DNA from: Bacillota bacterium
GTDB lineage: Bacteria > Bacillota > Bacilli > Alicyclobacillales > SLC66
Direction: 5' to 3'
Assembly (NCBI GenBank): GCA_021846145.1
Contig: JAJZCJ010000190.1
Location: 1-6,397 of the forward strand
DNA: 6,397 bases
A program made the translations under genes and the position numbers. The notes under the pieces were generated by a model that worked only from the letters and a program-made list of their open reading frames with translations, did no database searches and was not told the DNA's origin. This document shows positions 1 through 6,210 of this stretch, piece by piece (the stretch's first letter is position 1; every line of letters starts with the position of its first letter).

Positions 1-287
1 GTAGCCATTTTTTTTAGAAACGGAGACAAGTAAGGTTGCGTGAGTAATTGCCAAGTTCCACCTATCATGTGCAACCGAAATGCCCGTGCTTCGTTTTCTT
101 GAAGAAGGTCAAGAATGTTACATATTATTGGCACTTGATTGACTGCAATATCAAGCACACCTGCAATCTGTTCTGAAGTCAATCCTTCATGTCCTGCTGC
201 AAACAAAAGTCCCTCTAACGTGCGCGCCAACTCATCATTGGAATCGACAAGACCAATCGGATCTTCTTCTAAACTTTCTCGATCCAT
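1..287 (-). CDS. scpB: Segregation and condensation protein B (ScpB), N-terminal part, cut by window edge
   Basis: ScpB is the dimeric winged-helix (kite) subunit that binds the kleisin ScpA and, with SMC, forms the bacterial condensin that compacts and separates chromosomes on the nucleoid. Only the first 95 residues of a protein that is usually about 190 long are present. The recognisable part is the first winged-helix domain: the helix LEGLLFAAGHEGLT (about residues 24-37), then SEQIAGVLDI, then a segment ending GTWQLLTQPYLSPFLKKM, which matches the family's typical pattern of an aromatic/leucine strand followed by a PYLKK-like helix. The start is the ATG at 287-285. It lies inside the end of scpA, giving a 19-bp overlap, with AAAGGA about 13 bases upstream; the next in-frame start (TTG, codon 20) would cut off little-conserved sequence, so the start is somewhat uncertain. 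The overlap with scpA implies translational coupling, as expected for two subunits of one complex. Identity is secure from sequence and from the scpA neighbour. Confidence 0.93.
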   Translation of the reverse strand, partial: MDRESLEEDPIGLVDSNDELARTLEGLLFAAGHEGLTSEQIAGVLDIAVNQVPIICNILDLLQENEARAFRLHMIGGTWQLLTQPYLSPFLKKMA

Positions 288-1003
288 ATGTCTGCAAACA
301 TCCTTTCCTGCTTAAACATCACTTTTCGCAAATGAATGAGTTCAAGTAATGACATAAAAACAGTCACCCATTCTTTGCGCGTATTGGTTTCAAGCAACTG
401 CAAATAAGTAACAGGCCCTAACAGCAAACGCCGTTCAATTCGCGCCATACGCATTGGCACGCTCTCAAGATCCCGAAAAACCTCTACATCCGGATCGTCT
501 AGCATTCGTTCTACTACCATTTGAAAAGTTTTTTGTAATTTAGCGATTGTCAATCCCGCTAAAAAATCAGCAGTTACAGGATACTCACGGTAAGGATCCA
601 AAGAAATAGGCATGCGACTTGATTGTTCTTGACGAAATTGCTCTCTGCTCTTAAATTCAATGGCTGCCTCTTTGTAAGCGCGGTACGCTAACAATCGTTC
701 TTTAAGCCGTGCCTCTAAATCTTCCTCTAGCGCTTCGTCTAGTTCTATTAACTCGCTTTTATTTTGTGGTGATGGAAGTAGTGATCTCGCTTTGATCGCA
801 ATCAGAGTGGAGGCCATTACAATAAATTCGCTAGCCACTTCCATCTGCTGAGCTAATGAGTCCCGCAAATAGGCTAAATATTGATCCGTTATTTGCGCCA
901 ATTTAATGTCAGCGATAGGTATTTTTTGTGTTTCGATCAAATGCAGTAACAAATCTAGCGGCCCTTCAAAATCTTGGATCATGATCGGAAAAGGATTGTT
1001 CAT
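269..1003 (-). CDS. scpA: Segregation and condensation protein A (ScpA), kleisin of the SMC-ScpAB complex
   Basis: ScpA is the kleisin that bridges the heads of the SMC dimer and carries the ScpB dimer; the complex acts on the nucleoid in chromosome condensation and origin segregation. The 244-residue protein has the family signature DFEGPLDLLLHLI near the N-terminus (about residues 11-23), the following helix ITDQYLAYL and the stretch ASEFIVMASTLIAIKARSLLP. The middle is acidic and probably binds ScpB. The C-terminal winged helix (about residues 180-244) has VTVFMSLLELIHLRKV and ends FADIWIEKV, close to the usual FGDIWI end. Length is normal. I chose the ATG at 1003-1001 over the ATG at 1021: it forms a 4-bp ATGA overlap with the protease gene's stop, has GGA eight bases upstream, and leaves the usual short lead before FEGPLDLLL. 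The gene lies directly after the M50 protease gene and overlaps scpB at its 3' end, so it probably depends on upstream transcription unless an internal promoter exists. Confidence 0.96.
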   Translation of the reverse strand: MNNPFPIMIQDFEGPLDLLLHLIETQKIPIADIKLAQITDQYLAYLRDSLAQQMEVASEFIVMASTLIAIKARSLLPSPQNKSELIELDEALEEDLEARLKERLLAYRAYKEAAIEFKSREQFRQEQSSRMPISLDPYREYPVTADFLAGLTIAKLQKTFQMVVERMLDDPDVEVFRDLESVPMRMARIERRLLLGPVTYLQLLETNTRKEWVTVFMSLLELIHLRKVMFKQERMFADIWIEKV

Positions 1004-1647
1004 ATCGTTAATCCAAACCATCCAAATACCGATTGCAAAGCATTGTTAATGATCAATCCTCCAAACGTATACCCGCCAAAAGGCAAAATCAAAACTAACA
1101 GCAAAAGGAAAGGACCTATACGTTCAAATCGAAGCATGTTTAAAAAAACTTTTTTCGGCATTAAGAATAATAAAATTTTCCAACCATCGAGCGGTGGGAT
1201 GGGTATCAAGTTAAAAATGGCGAGCGCAATGTTCACGATGGCAAGCCAATACAATAAGGAACTGATAAACTGACCCGCATACCCTATCCAAAATGGATTA
1301 CTAGACAGTAAAATCGCCAATTTTGCGTAAATAGAAATCAAACCTAATATTGCATTCATCAAAGGACCGGCAAGCGCGATCAAAATAATGCCTAACGATT
1401 TGTTTATTTTTATTTTGTTAGGATCAAACATCACCGGTTTTGCCCACCCGAAATTAACGTACAAAACCATCAAAAGACCAAGCAGATCCAAGTGGGATAA
1501 TGGGTTTAACGAAACCCTGCCTTGTTTTTTAGGGGTGTCATCTCCAAGCCAAAGTGTCATTACCGCATGGCCAAATTCATGAACGACCAATGCTAATATT
1601 AAAGCGAATAAACGAAAAATTAAATCCGGTCCAACAAATGACAGCAC
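1000..1647 (-). CDS. Site-2 protease family zinc metalloprotease (peptidase M50), minimal membrane form
   Basis: Predicted intramembrane zinc protease of the M50 family, of the short PDZ-less kind found in many Bacillota (YwhC-like); the substrate is unknown. With the start used here the protein has 215 residues. The zinc-binding HExxH motif is HEFGH at residues 23-27 inside the first hydrophobic helix. The family block QGRVSLNPLSHLD follows at about 42-54, then FGWAKPV at 66-72. The second catalytic region NLIPIPPLDG (146-155) supplies the third zinc ligand, Asp154. At least four to five hydrophobic segments are apparent: about 5-22, 54-66, 85-105, 126-148 and 178-200. The start is probably GTG at 1647-1645, with AAGGGG (1658-1653) upstream. 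A GTG at 1653 would give a GTGA overlap with the preceding gene and is nearly as good. A TTG at 1704 extends the frame by 17 codons of polar sequence atypical for the family, with no good binding site. It is embedded between the methyltransferase-like gene and scpA. Confidence 0.92.
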   Translation of the reverse strand: MLSFVGPDLIFRLFALILALVVHEFGHAVMTLWLGDDTPKKQGRVSLNPLSHLDLLGLLMVLYVNFGWAKPVMFDPNKIKINKSLGIILIALAGPLMNAILGLISIYAKLAILLSSNPFWIGYAGQFISSLLYWLAIVNIALAIFNLIPIPPLDGWKILLFLMPKKVFLNMLRFERIGPFLLLLVLILPFGGYTFGGLIINNALQSVFGWFGLTI

Positions 1648-1649
1648 AG

Positions 1650-2465
1650 TCACCCCTTCTTTCCAAACTTTTTTATCAACATCGGCAACATTCTCGTTGA
1701 CCAAGTGTAATTAGCGGTATGAGCATTGATTTCCTGCCAACTGCGTTTACGAATTTGCGACAACGTCTGCAACGTGGCAGGCTTACGTTGAGCGAAAATC
1801 ATCACATTATGGGTAAAATGAGGAATTGCGCCAAGTGTAATACTATAAGTAGGGCCCACAAGTGACTCTAAGTCTGCACATAAATGGACAAAAGGATAGC
1901 TAAGCGCCCCTTTTGTCGCGACAATCGCATTAATGGCCAGTATCCCACCTGGTTCGAGCAATTCTGACAATGTATGCAAATAAAGAGGAGAATACAACAC
2001 CTTAGGGGTGGCTTCCTGAAAATATACATCTATATAAATCAAATCAAAGCGATCTTCGATTCGCATAATGTACGTGCGTGCATCAGCTTCCACTAGATGC
2101 ACGCGATCATCAGCTGGTGTAAAAAAATAGTCTTGTGCCACCTGTAATACTGTAGGATCCAATTCCACACCAACAATTTGTGCTTGTGGATGGCGTCGGT
2201 ATACATGATTAATCGCAGTACCTGTCCCCACCCCTAATGATAAAAAACGGCGAATATTAGGGTTCCACGCTGCATACAATGAAAATGCTTGTTGATAAGG
2301 AAATATCAGCATTTTTTGTTGCTGCACTTTCATTGCTCCTTGCCACCCTGCCTCATTATCTCCAAAGCGCAAAAAGCGCACACCATTTACTTCCCCAACA
2401 AAAACCGGCTGATAAGGGGAAGGTTGACGAAATAACTGCTTCACTTGAGACTCGCGGTGTTTCAT
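1650..2465 (-). CDS. Spermidine synthase-like protein with Rossmann methyltransferase fold, substrate unknown
   Basis: A soluble 271-residue protein of the spermine/spermidine synthase superfamily, which shares the class I methyltransferase fold. Nucleotide-cofactor motifs are clear: motif [14 protein letters not shown] (about 76-88), acidic loop VELDP (100-104) expected to bind a ribose, EADAR (126-130), and motif [12 protein letters not shown] (141-150), followed by [11 protein letters not shown] (169-179). There is no signal peptide or membrane segment. Authentic spermidine synthases have a glycine-rich GGGDGG motif and a DSTDP-type catalytic loop; here the equivalents are GVGTGT and DVYFQEATP, so aminopropyl transfer from decarboxylated S-adenosylmethionine is doubtful and S-adenosylmethionine-dependent methylation is at least as likely. 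The ATG at 2465 overlaps the ribH stop by 4 bp (ATGA) with no strong ribosome binding site, implying translation coupled to ribH. It takes the place where Bacillus subtilis carries ribT. A role in flavin metabolism would be pure inference from position. Confidence 0.75.
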   Translation of the reverse strand: MKHRESQVKQLFRQPSPYQPVFVGEVNGVRFLRFGDNEAGWQGAMKVQQQKMLIFPYQQAFSLYAAWNPNIRRFLSLGVGTGTAINHVYRRHPQAQIVGVELDPTVLQVAQDYFFTPADDRVHLVEADARTYIMRIEDRFDLIYIDVYFQEATPKVLYSPLYLHTLSELLEPGGILAINAIVATKGALSYPFVHLCADLESLVGPTYSITLGAIPHFTHNVMIFAQRKPATLQTLSQIRKRSWQEINAHTANYTWSTRMLPMLIKKFGKKG

Positions 2466-2932
2466 GCATGAAATGCGCGTGCCAAATTCGCCATTTCGAT
2501 AGCGGTCACTGCGGCATCCCAGCCCTTGTTGCCAGCCTTTGTCCCTGCACGTTCAATGGCTTGCTCAATGGTATCTGTCGTCAATACGCCAAATACCACC
2601 GTCACGCCCGTTTGTAAACTGATGGACGCCACACCTTTGGCAGTTTCTGCGGCGACGTAGTCAAAGTGGGGTGTAGAACCGCGAATCACAGCACCGAGTG
2701 CCACAATTGCATCATAATTTTTGGTTTCTGCCATTTTTTTAGCAATATACGGGATCTCAAAAGCGCCGGGCACCCATGCAATATCTAAATCCTCTTCACT
2801 CACCCCATGACGTTTAAAAGCGTCAATTGCACCGTCTAATAAACTTTTGGAAATAAAATCATTAAAACGAGAAATCACAATTCCTACTTTTAACCCTTGT
2901 CCAAGTAAACTTCCTTCAAATATTTTGCCCAC
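2462..2932 (-). CDS. ribH: 6,7-dimethyl-8-ribityllumazine synthase (RibH, riboflavin synthase beta chain)
   Basis: Condenses 5-amino-6-ribitylamino-uracil (from the RibD branch) with 3,4-dihydroxy-2-butanone 4-phosphate (from RibBA) to give 6,7-dimethyl-8-ribityllumazine, the penultimate step to riboflavin; Bacillus forms are 60-subunit icosahedral shells that can enclose riboflavin synthase. The 156-residue product matches the family end to end: RFNDFI (22-27) with the aromatic that stacks on the pyrimidine, WVPGAFEIP (53-61), [14 protein letters not shown] (80-93) with the catalytic histidine at 89, and [12 protein letters not shown] (126-137), which binds the phosphate. The start chosen is GTG at 2932-2930. 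AAGGGAG (2948-2942) lies nine bases upstream, and the resulting N-terminus [10 protein letters not shown] aligns with the B. subtilis start. A TTG at 2965 would add 11 residues atypical for the family and has no comparable binding site. The gene lies about 34 bp after ribBA and overlaps the next gene by 4 bp. Confidence 0.98.
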   Translation of the reverse strand: MGKIFEGSLLGQGLKVGIVISRFNDFISKSLLDGAIDAFKRHGVSEEDLDIAWVPGAFEIPYIAKKMAETKNYDAIVALGAVIRGSTPHFDYVAAETAKGVASISLQTGVTVVFGVLTTDTIEQAIERAGTKAGNKGWDAAVTAIEMANLARAFHA

Positions 2933-2966
2933 GCTCACACGCTCCCTTAACAAATGTGTTTTCAAT

Positions 2967-4160
2967 CTAGTTGAGCAGATGCCCTAATTTTAGTTTCTTC
3001 GTTAATAAATATCTTTCATTATACTCATTTGCATCAATCACAAGAGGTGACCTACCGACAATTTCTAATTGATGACCATGTAGTCCTTTCACTTTTCTTG
3101 GGTTGTTGGTAAGTAACCGCATTTTCCCGACACCTAGTTCATGTAAAATTTGCGCGCCAATCCCGTAATCACGCAAATCCGCATCAAACCCTAATTCTGC
3201 ATTGGCCTCCACCGTATCGAGCCCTTGCTCTTGCAACTGATAGGCACGAATTTTATTGATCAGCCCAATGCCTCTGCCTTCCTGGCGCATATACACCAGT
3301 ACGCCTTTACCAACTTGTGCAATTTGACGCAAAGCAGCATCAAGCTGAGGTCCACAATCACAACGCAACGAACCAAACACATCGCCAGTTAAACACTCAG
3401 AATGCACCCGCACAAGGATCGGTTCATCAGGCGTAATTTCACCCATGACCAACGCCACATGTTCTTTGCCATCCAGCGAATTCGTAAACACCACAATCTT
3501 AAATTCCCCGTATTCCGTAGGTAACACCGCTTCTGCGGCGCGTTCAACCAACCGTTCTTTGACTTTGCGATAAGCTATTAAATCTTCGATTTTCACCATA
3601 TACAACCCAAATTGTTCTGCTATTTTAAATAAATCAGGTACCCGTGCCATCGTACCATCTTCTTTTAGCACTTCACATATCACCCCAGAAGGATCAGCGC
3701 CTGCCAAGCGCGCAAAATCCACTGCAGCCTCCGTATGACCAGTTCTGCGCAGTACCCCGCCGTCTTTTGCAATCAGCGGAAATACATGACCGGGCCTGCG
3801 AAAGTCTGCCGCCTGGCTATTTTGATCAATCAGCGCTTGAATGGTAGCCGCGCGTTCAAGCGCAGAAATACCCGTGCTGGTGCTATCGTGATCCACGGAG
3901 ATGGTAAAAGCAGTTTGGTGATTGTCTGTATTGCGTTGCACCATAGGGTGCAACTCTAATTTACGCGCCTTGTCTTCTGTAATGGGCACACACACAAGTC
4001 CCCTGCCATGTGTGATCATAAAATTAATCGTTTGCGCGGTCGCATACTCAGCCAAGGCTAGAAAATCACCTTCGTTCTCCCGATCTTCATCATCCACCAC
4101 GATGATGACTTGACCATTTTTCAGTGCAGAAACTGCGTCTTCAATCGATGCAAATTGCAT
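2967..4160 (-). CDS. ribBA: Bifunctional 3,4-dihydroxy-2-butanone 4-phosphate synthase / GTP cyclohydrolase II (RibBA)
   Basis: Supplies both entry points of riboflavin synthesis: the N-terminal domain converts ribulose 5-phosphate to 3,4-dihydroxy-2-butanone 4-phosphate and formate, and the C-terminal domain opens GTP to the diaminopyrimidine that RibD uses. The 397 residues are typical of the Bacillus fusion (called ribA or ribBA). Domain 1 (about 1-200) shows [12 protein letters not shown] (21-32) with the metal-binding Glu28, and [17 protein letters not shown] (138-154) with the metal-ligand His142. Domain 2 (about 205-397) shows [17 protein letters not shown] (254-270) with zinc cysteines 256, 267 and 269, the catalytic RQEGRGIG (292-299) and [12 protein letters not shown] (349-360). 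Both active sites look intact. The ATG at 4160-4158 is preceded by AGAGGGTGA with good spacing, 20 bp after ribE, and is the strongest translation signal in the operon. Cytosolic. Confidence 0.98.
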   Translation of the reverse strand: MQFASIEDAVSALKNGQVIIVVDDEDRENEGDFLALAEYATAQTINFMITHGRGLVCVPITEDKARKLELHPMVQRNTDNHQTAFTISVDHDSTSTGISALERAATIQALIDQNSQAADFRRPGHVFPLIAKDGGVLRRTGHTEAAVDFARLAGADPSGVICEVLKEDGTMARVPDLFKIAEQFGLYMVKIEDLIAYRKVKERLVERAAEAVLPTEYGEFKIVVFTNSLDGKEHVALVMGEITPDEPILVRVHSECLTGDVFGSLRCDCGPQLDAALRQIAQVGKGVLVYMRQEGRGIGLINKIRAYQLQEQGLDTVEANAELGFDADLRDYGIGAQILHELGVGKMRLLTNNPRKVKGLHGHQLEIVGRSPLVIDANEYNERYLLTKKLKLGHLLN

Positions 4161-4180
4161 GTGCTCACCCTCTTCTCAAT

Positions 4181-4828
4181 TTAATAACCCCACTTGCGCA
4201 GTTTTTCTTGCGTGATTCCTGAATCACTTTGTAACCCACTTGGATCTCCAAGTAATTTTTCGGCGTATTTGCCCATTTGATCGACTTCAAGATTCACCTT
4301 AGTGCCTACGTGTGACTTGTGTAACGTCGTCTGTGCCGCCGTATGGGGAATGATCGACACGCGAAAGGAAGACCGCCCCGCATCCATCACCGTCAGACTA
4401 ATGCCGTCGATCGCAATCGAACCCTTGGCAACGATGTAGCGAAGCAATGGGGAATCTGTTTTGACCGTCAATACGATCGCATTGTCTTCTTTGACAATGT
4501 GTTCAATGTGCCCGACGCCGTCAACATGCCCTGCCACGATGTGACCCCCAAATCGTGCATCTGCTCGCATGGCGCGTTCTAAATTGACAAAAGCACCTTG
4601 GTGAAGATCAGATAATGAGGAGCGTCTAATCGTTTCCGGCACTACATCGACCGCGAAATTAGCTCCATTGTACTGCACTACAGTCAGACACACGCCATTG
4701 ACTGCCACGCTATCACCTAGTTCGACACCTTGTGCCACGCGCGATGCGGATACAACGAATCTTCGCCCCTGCCCCACTTGGTGAACTTGAACGATCGTGC
4801 CCACTTCCTCAACCAGCCCTGTAAACAA
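4181..4828 (-). CDS. ribE: Riboflavin synthase alpha chain (RibE)
   Basis: Dismutates two molecules of 6,7-dimethyl-8-ribityllumazine to riboflavin and the diaminopyrimidine, which RibH recycles; this is the final step of the pathway. The 215-residue protein has the internal duplication of the family: two lumazine-binding barrels, residues about 1-96 and 97-190, followed by a trimerisation tail. The N-terminus reads FTGLVEEVG, nearly invariant in the family. The first barrel has VNGVCLTV (43-50) and the second has GHIVAGHVDGVG (95-106) and IDGISLTV (140-147). I chose TTG at 4828 because it yields the canonical M-F-T-G start, one base after the ribD stop, with AAGGGG about eleven bases upstream. 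A GTG at 4840 would add four residues and sits directly against that binding site, so it is less likely but not excluded. Known as ribE in B. subtilis and ribC in E. coli. Confidence 0.98.
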   Translation of the reverse strand: MFTGLVEEVGTIVQVHQVGQGRRFVVSASRVAQGVELGDSVAVNGVCLTVVQYNGANFAVDVVPETIRRSSLSDLHQGAFVNLERAMRADARFGGHIVAGHVDGVGHIEHIVKEDNAIVLTVKTDSPLLRYIVAKGSIAIDGISLTVMDAGRSSFRVSIIPHTAAQTTLHKSHVGTKVNLEVDQMGKYAEKLLGDPSGLQSDSGITQEKLRKWGY

Positions 4829-4829
4829 G

Positions 4830-5945
4830 TCAATGGTCACCCCTTATCGAATCTGCAGGATAAACCAGCTTACCAATAGTTAACACATCTTCATTGAAAG
4901 TTCGGTGCACAACATGGCTAAGTTCGATTGCTTCACTCATCGTTTGGGGGTTGCGCCAGGCAAGTAACCCTTTGCCTCCGCCAAGCAACTTTGGGGAATG
5001 AAAAATCCACATTTGGGTTACCAGACTAGCCTGCATAAATGATGATGCCAAACGTTGACCGCCCTCTAATAGAAGATGAAGATAGCCTTTGGACGCCAAG
5101 TGTTGTAACGCCTTTTTTAATGGCACCTGGTCATTTTCAGATGGCAATCTGATCACTTCCACCCCTTCACCTTGTAGCAAAATCTCTTTGTCTAAGGGAG
5201 CTAAATCAGTAGTGATCACGATTGTTTTATTCGCCTTGTCAACAACCAGACGAGAATCCAGTGGAATTCGCAAAAATGAGTCAAATACGACGCGAACAGG
5301 AGATTTGCTAGATTCACTCATTCTCACCGTTAATTGCGGATTGTCTGCGCGTACTGTATCCACGCCTACAACAATCGCATCTACCACACTGCGCAAGCGA
5401 TGAACTTCTGCTCGTGACTCCAAAGAGGTAATATACAAACTATCCCCTGTCGAAGTTGCGGTATATCCGTCCATAGTGGCGGCAAGTTTCAGAGTGACAA
5501 AGGGCAATCCCGTGTTGACATAGTGTAAAAACACCTGGTTGAGCTGCTCCGCTTGCTCGTTTTGTACCCCCACCTCTACCTCAATGCCTGCCTCACGCAT
5601 TTTGGCAATACCTGTCCCTGCCACTTGTGGAAATGGATCCACCATCGCTACGACGACGCGTTGCACTCCGGCACTAATAATCGCATCCACACAAGGTGGC
5701 GTTTTACCGAAATGCGAACATGGTTCGAGGGTGACATACATCGTGCTACCGTCTGCCTCAGAACCTGCCATGCGCAACGCGTGAAGCTCGGCATGAGGTT
5801 CACCTGCCTTCAGGTGAGCACCGATGCCAATCACGCGACCAGATTTGACCAATACCGCTCCCACTACAGGGTTCGGACTGGTCTGCCCGATTGCCATGCT
5901 GGCAAGGTCTATCGCCATTTGCATATATTTTTCATCAGGCGTCAT
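4830..5945 (-). CDS. ribD: Bifunctional diaminohydroxyphosphoribosylaminopyrimidine deaminase / 5-amino-6-(5-phosphoribosylamino)uracil reductase (RibD)
   Basis: Catalyses the second and third steps from GTP to riboflavin: pyrimidine ring deamination, then NADPH-dependent reduction of the ribosyl group to ribityl. The 371-residue protein (B. subtilis RibD/RibG is about 361) has an N-terminal cytidine-deaminase-like domain (1-145) with HAE at 51-53 (zinc His51 and proton shuttle Glu53) and PCSHFGKTPPC at 75-85 (zinc Cys76 and Cys85). The C-terminal dihydrofolate-reductase-like domain (146-365) shows TLKLAATMDG (151-160) with the substrate-site Lys153, GVDTVRADNPQLTVR (194-208) and LLLEGGQRLA (291-300). 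Two usually conserved reductase-domain positions differ: DGK/DGR is DGY at 161, and the Trp of WITS is Tyr171. The ATG at 5945-5943 is preferred over the in-frame GTG at 5954 because the latter overlaps the AAAGG binding site (5959-5955). First gene of the operon, behind the FMN riboswitch. Confidence 0.98.
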   Translation of the reverse strand: MTPDEKYMQMAIDLASMAIGQTSPNPVVGAVLVKSGRVIGIGAHLKAGEPHAELHALRMAGSEADGSTMYVTLEPCSHFGKTPPCVDAIISAGVQRVVVAMVDPFPQVAGTGIAKMREAGIEVEVGVQNEQAEQLNQVFLHYVNTGLPFVTLKLAATMDGYTATSTGDSLYITSLESRAEVHRLRSVVDAIVVGVDTVRADNPQLTVRMSESSKSPVRVVFDSFLRIPLDSRLVVDKANKTIVITTDLAPLDKEILLQGEGVEVIRLPSENDQVPLKKALQHLASKGYLHLLLEGGQRLASSFMQASLVTQMWIFHSPKLLGGGKGLLAWRNPQTMSEAIELSHVVHRTFNEDVLTIGKLVYPADSIRGDH

Positions 5946-5954
5946 GCTTTTCAC

Positions 5955-5959
5955 CCTTT
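5955..5959 (-). promoter_or_regulatory. Ribosome binding site of ribD
   Basis: AAAGG, followed by GTGA, nine bases before the ATG at 5945. It decides the ribD start, because the upstream GTG at 5954 directly abuts it. It follows the U-tract of the probable riboswitch terminator within five bases. It is complementary to a stretch of the leader at 6008-6014, as described under findings. Confidence 0.75.
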
Positions 5960-5963
5960 ATCC

Positions 5964-5995
5964 AAAATTAAAAGCGCCTCATCAGCTTGGGGCGC
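5964..5995 (-). terminator. Probable intrinsic terminator of the FMN riboswitch expression platform
   Basis: Read on the minus strand, GCGCC (5995-5991) can pair with GGCGC (5978-5974). A further C-G pair is possible across one C/A mismatch, which leaves a loop of about eight bases (AAGCTGAT). The hairpin is followed by TTTTAATTTT (5973-5964). This is the arrangement expected for a ligand-dependent terminator between an FMN aptamer and ribD. The stem is short for a terminator and the U-tract is interrupted by AA, so it may be leaky; termination is inferred from structure and position. Confidence 0.65.
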
Positions 5996-6036
5996 AAAGA
6001 AAGACGCAAGGTGACGTTACAGTCATCCTCACTATG

Positions 6037-6169
6037 ATCCTTCTTTTATCCGGACTATACCGTCGGTACTGGAATCTCACCAGTTCCTGCCATTAGGCTC
6101 GTGGACTTCGCGAACTTCGCGTCACCACCGATCGGGAATTGGCCATTGCCTCACCCTGCCCCGAAGGAG
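6037..6169 (-). ncRNA. FMN riboswitch aptamer (RFN element)
   Basis: Read on the minus strand, this is a complete RFN element. Closing stem P1 pairs TCCTTC (6168-6163) with GAAGGA (6043-6038). Inside it are the conserved CTTCGGGGCAGGGTGA start, CCAATTCCCGATCGGTGGTG, CCACGAGCC, then GGCAGGAACTGGTGAGATTCC with the hallmark GGTGAGATTCC (6081-6071), CAGTACCGAC, and TATAGTCCGGAT before P1 closes with AAAGAAGG. The variable hairpin is CGCGAAGTTCGCG. In known systems FMN binding stabilises P1 and shuts down the downstream riboflavin or transport genes by termination or by masking the ribosome binding site. Here it lies about 90 bp upstream of ribD, so it should repress ribDEBAH, and probably the genes cotranscribed with them, when FMN is plentiful. 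Confidence 0.97.
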
Positions 6170-6180
6170 TACGATAAATT

Positions 6181-6189
6181 TGTTATAAT
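6181..6189 (+). promoter_or_regulatory. Candidate extended -10 promoter of the divergent secreted-protein gene
   Basis: TGTTATAAT fits the extended -10 pattern TGnTATAAT perfectly. No good -35 is present at 16-18 bp upstream, because that region belongs to the riboswitch sequence of the other strand; extended -10 promoters can do without it. The start point would be near 6196, giving a leader of about 56 bases. It overlaps the opposite-strand -10 at 6182-6187. Confidence 0.45.
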
Positions 6190-6210
6190 CTTAGTATACA
6201 AATTGTACAA
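6182..6210 (-). promoter_or_regulatory. Candidate sigma-A promoter of the rib operon (proximal)
   Basis: On the minus strand TTGTAC (6210-6205) and TATAAC (6187-6182) are separated by exactly 17 bp. Transcription would start near 6175, a few bases before the aptamer's first stem, which is the usual arrangement for riboswitch leaders. Both hexamers differ from consensus at one or two positions. Predicted only. Confidence 0.55.

Noticed and set aside
974..1273. A plus-strand 99-codon open frame opposite the protease gene
   Set aside because: Low-complexity, lysine- and asparagine-rich antisense translation of a conserved membrane protein gene, with no supporting signals.
1000..1704. A longer site-2 protease starting at TTG 1704, overlapping the preceding gene by about 55 bp
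   Set aside because: The extra 17 residues are polar and unlike the family's N-terminus, which begins just before the first membrane helix. The better ribosome binding site (AAGGGG) lies before GTG 1647.
5943..5954. ribD starting at GTG 5954
   Set aside because: That GTG sits directly against the AAAGG ribosome binding site. The ATG at 5945 has correct spacing and gives the usual RibD N-terminus.
5553..6014. A 153-codon plus-strand open frame antisense to ribD and its leader
   Set aside because: It lies opposite the strongly conserved RibD deaminase domain and the riboswitch platform. Its translation has no recognisable domain and no convincing ribosome binding site, so it is a shadow of ribD.
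6097..6125. Direct repeat TTCGCGAAC/TTCGCGTC considered as a protein-binding repeat
   Set aside because: It is the variable hairpin of the FMN aptamer read on the opposite strand, and is explained by RNA structure.
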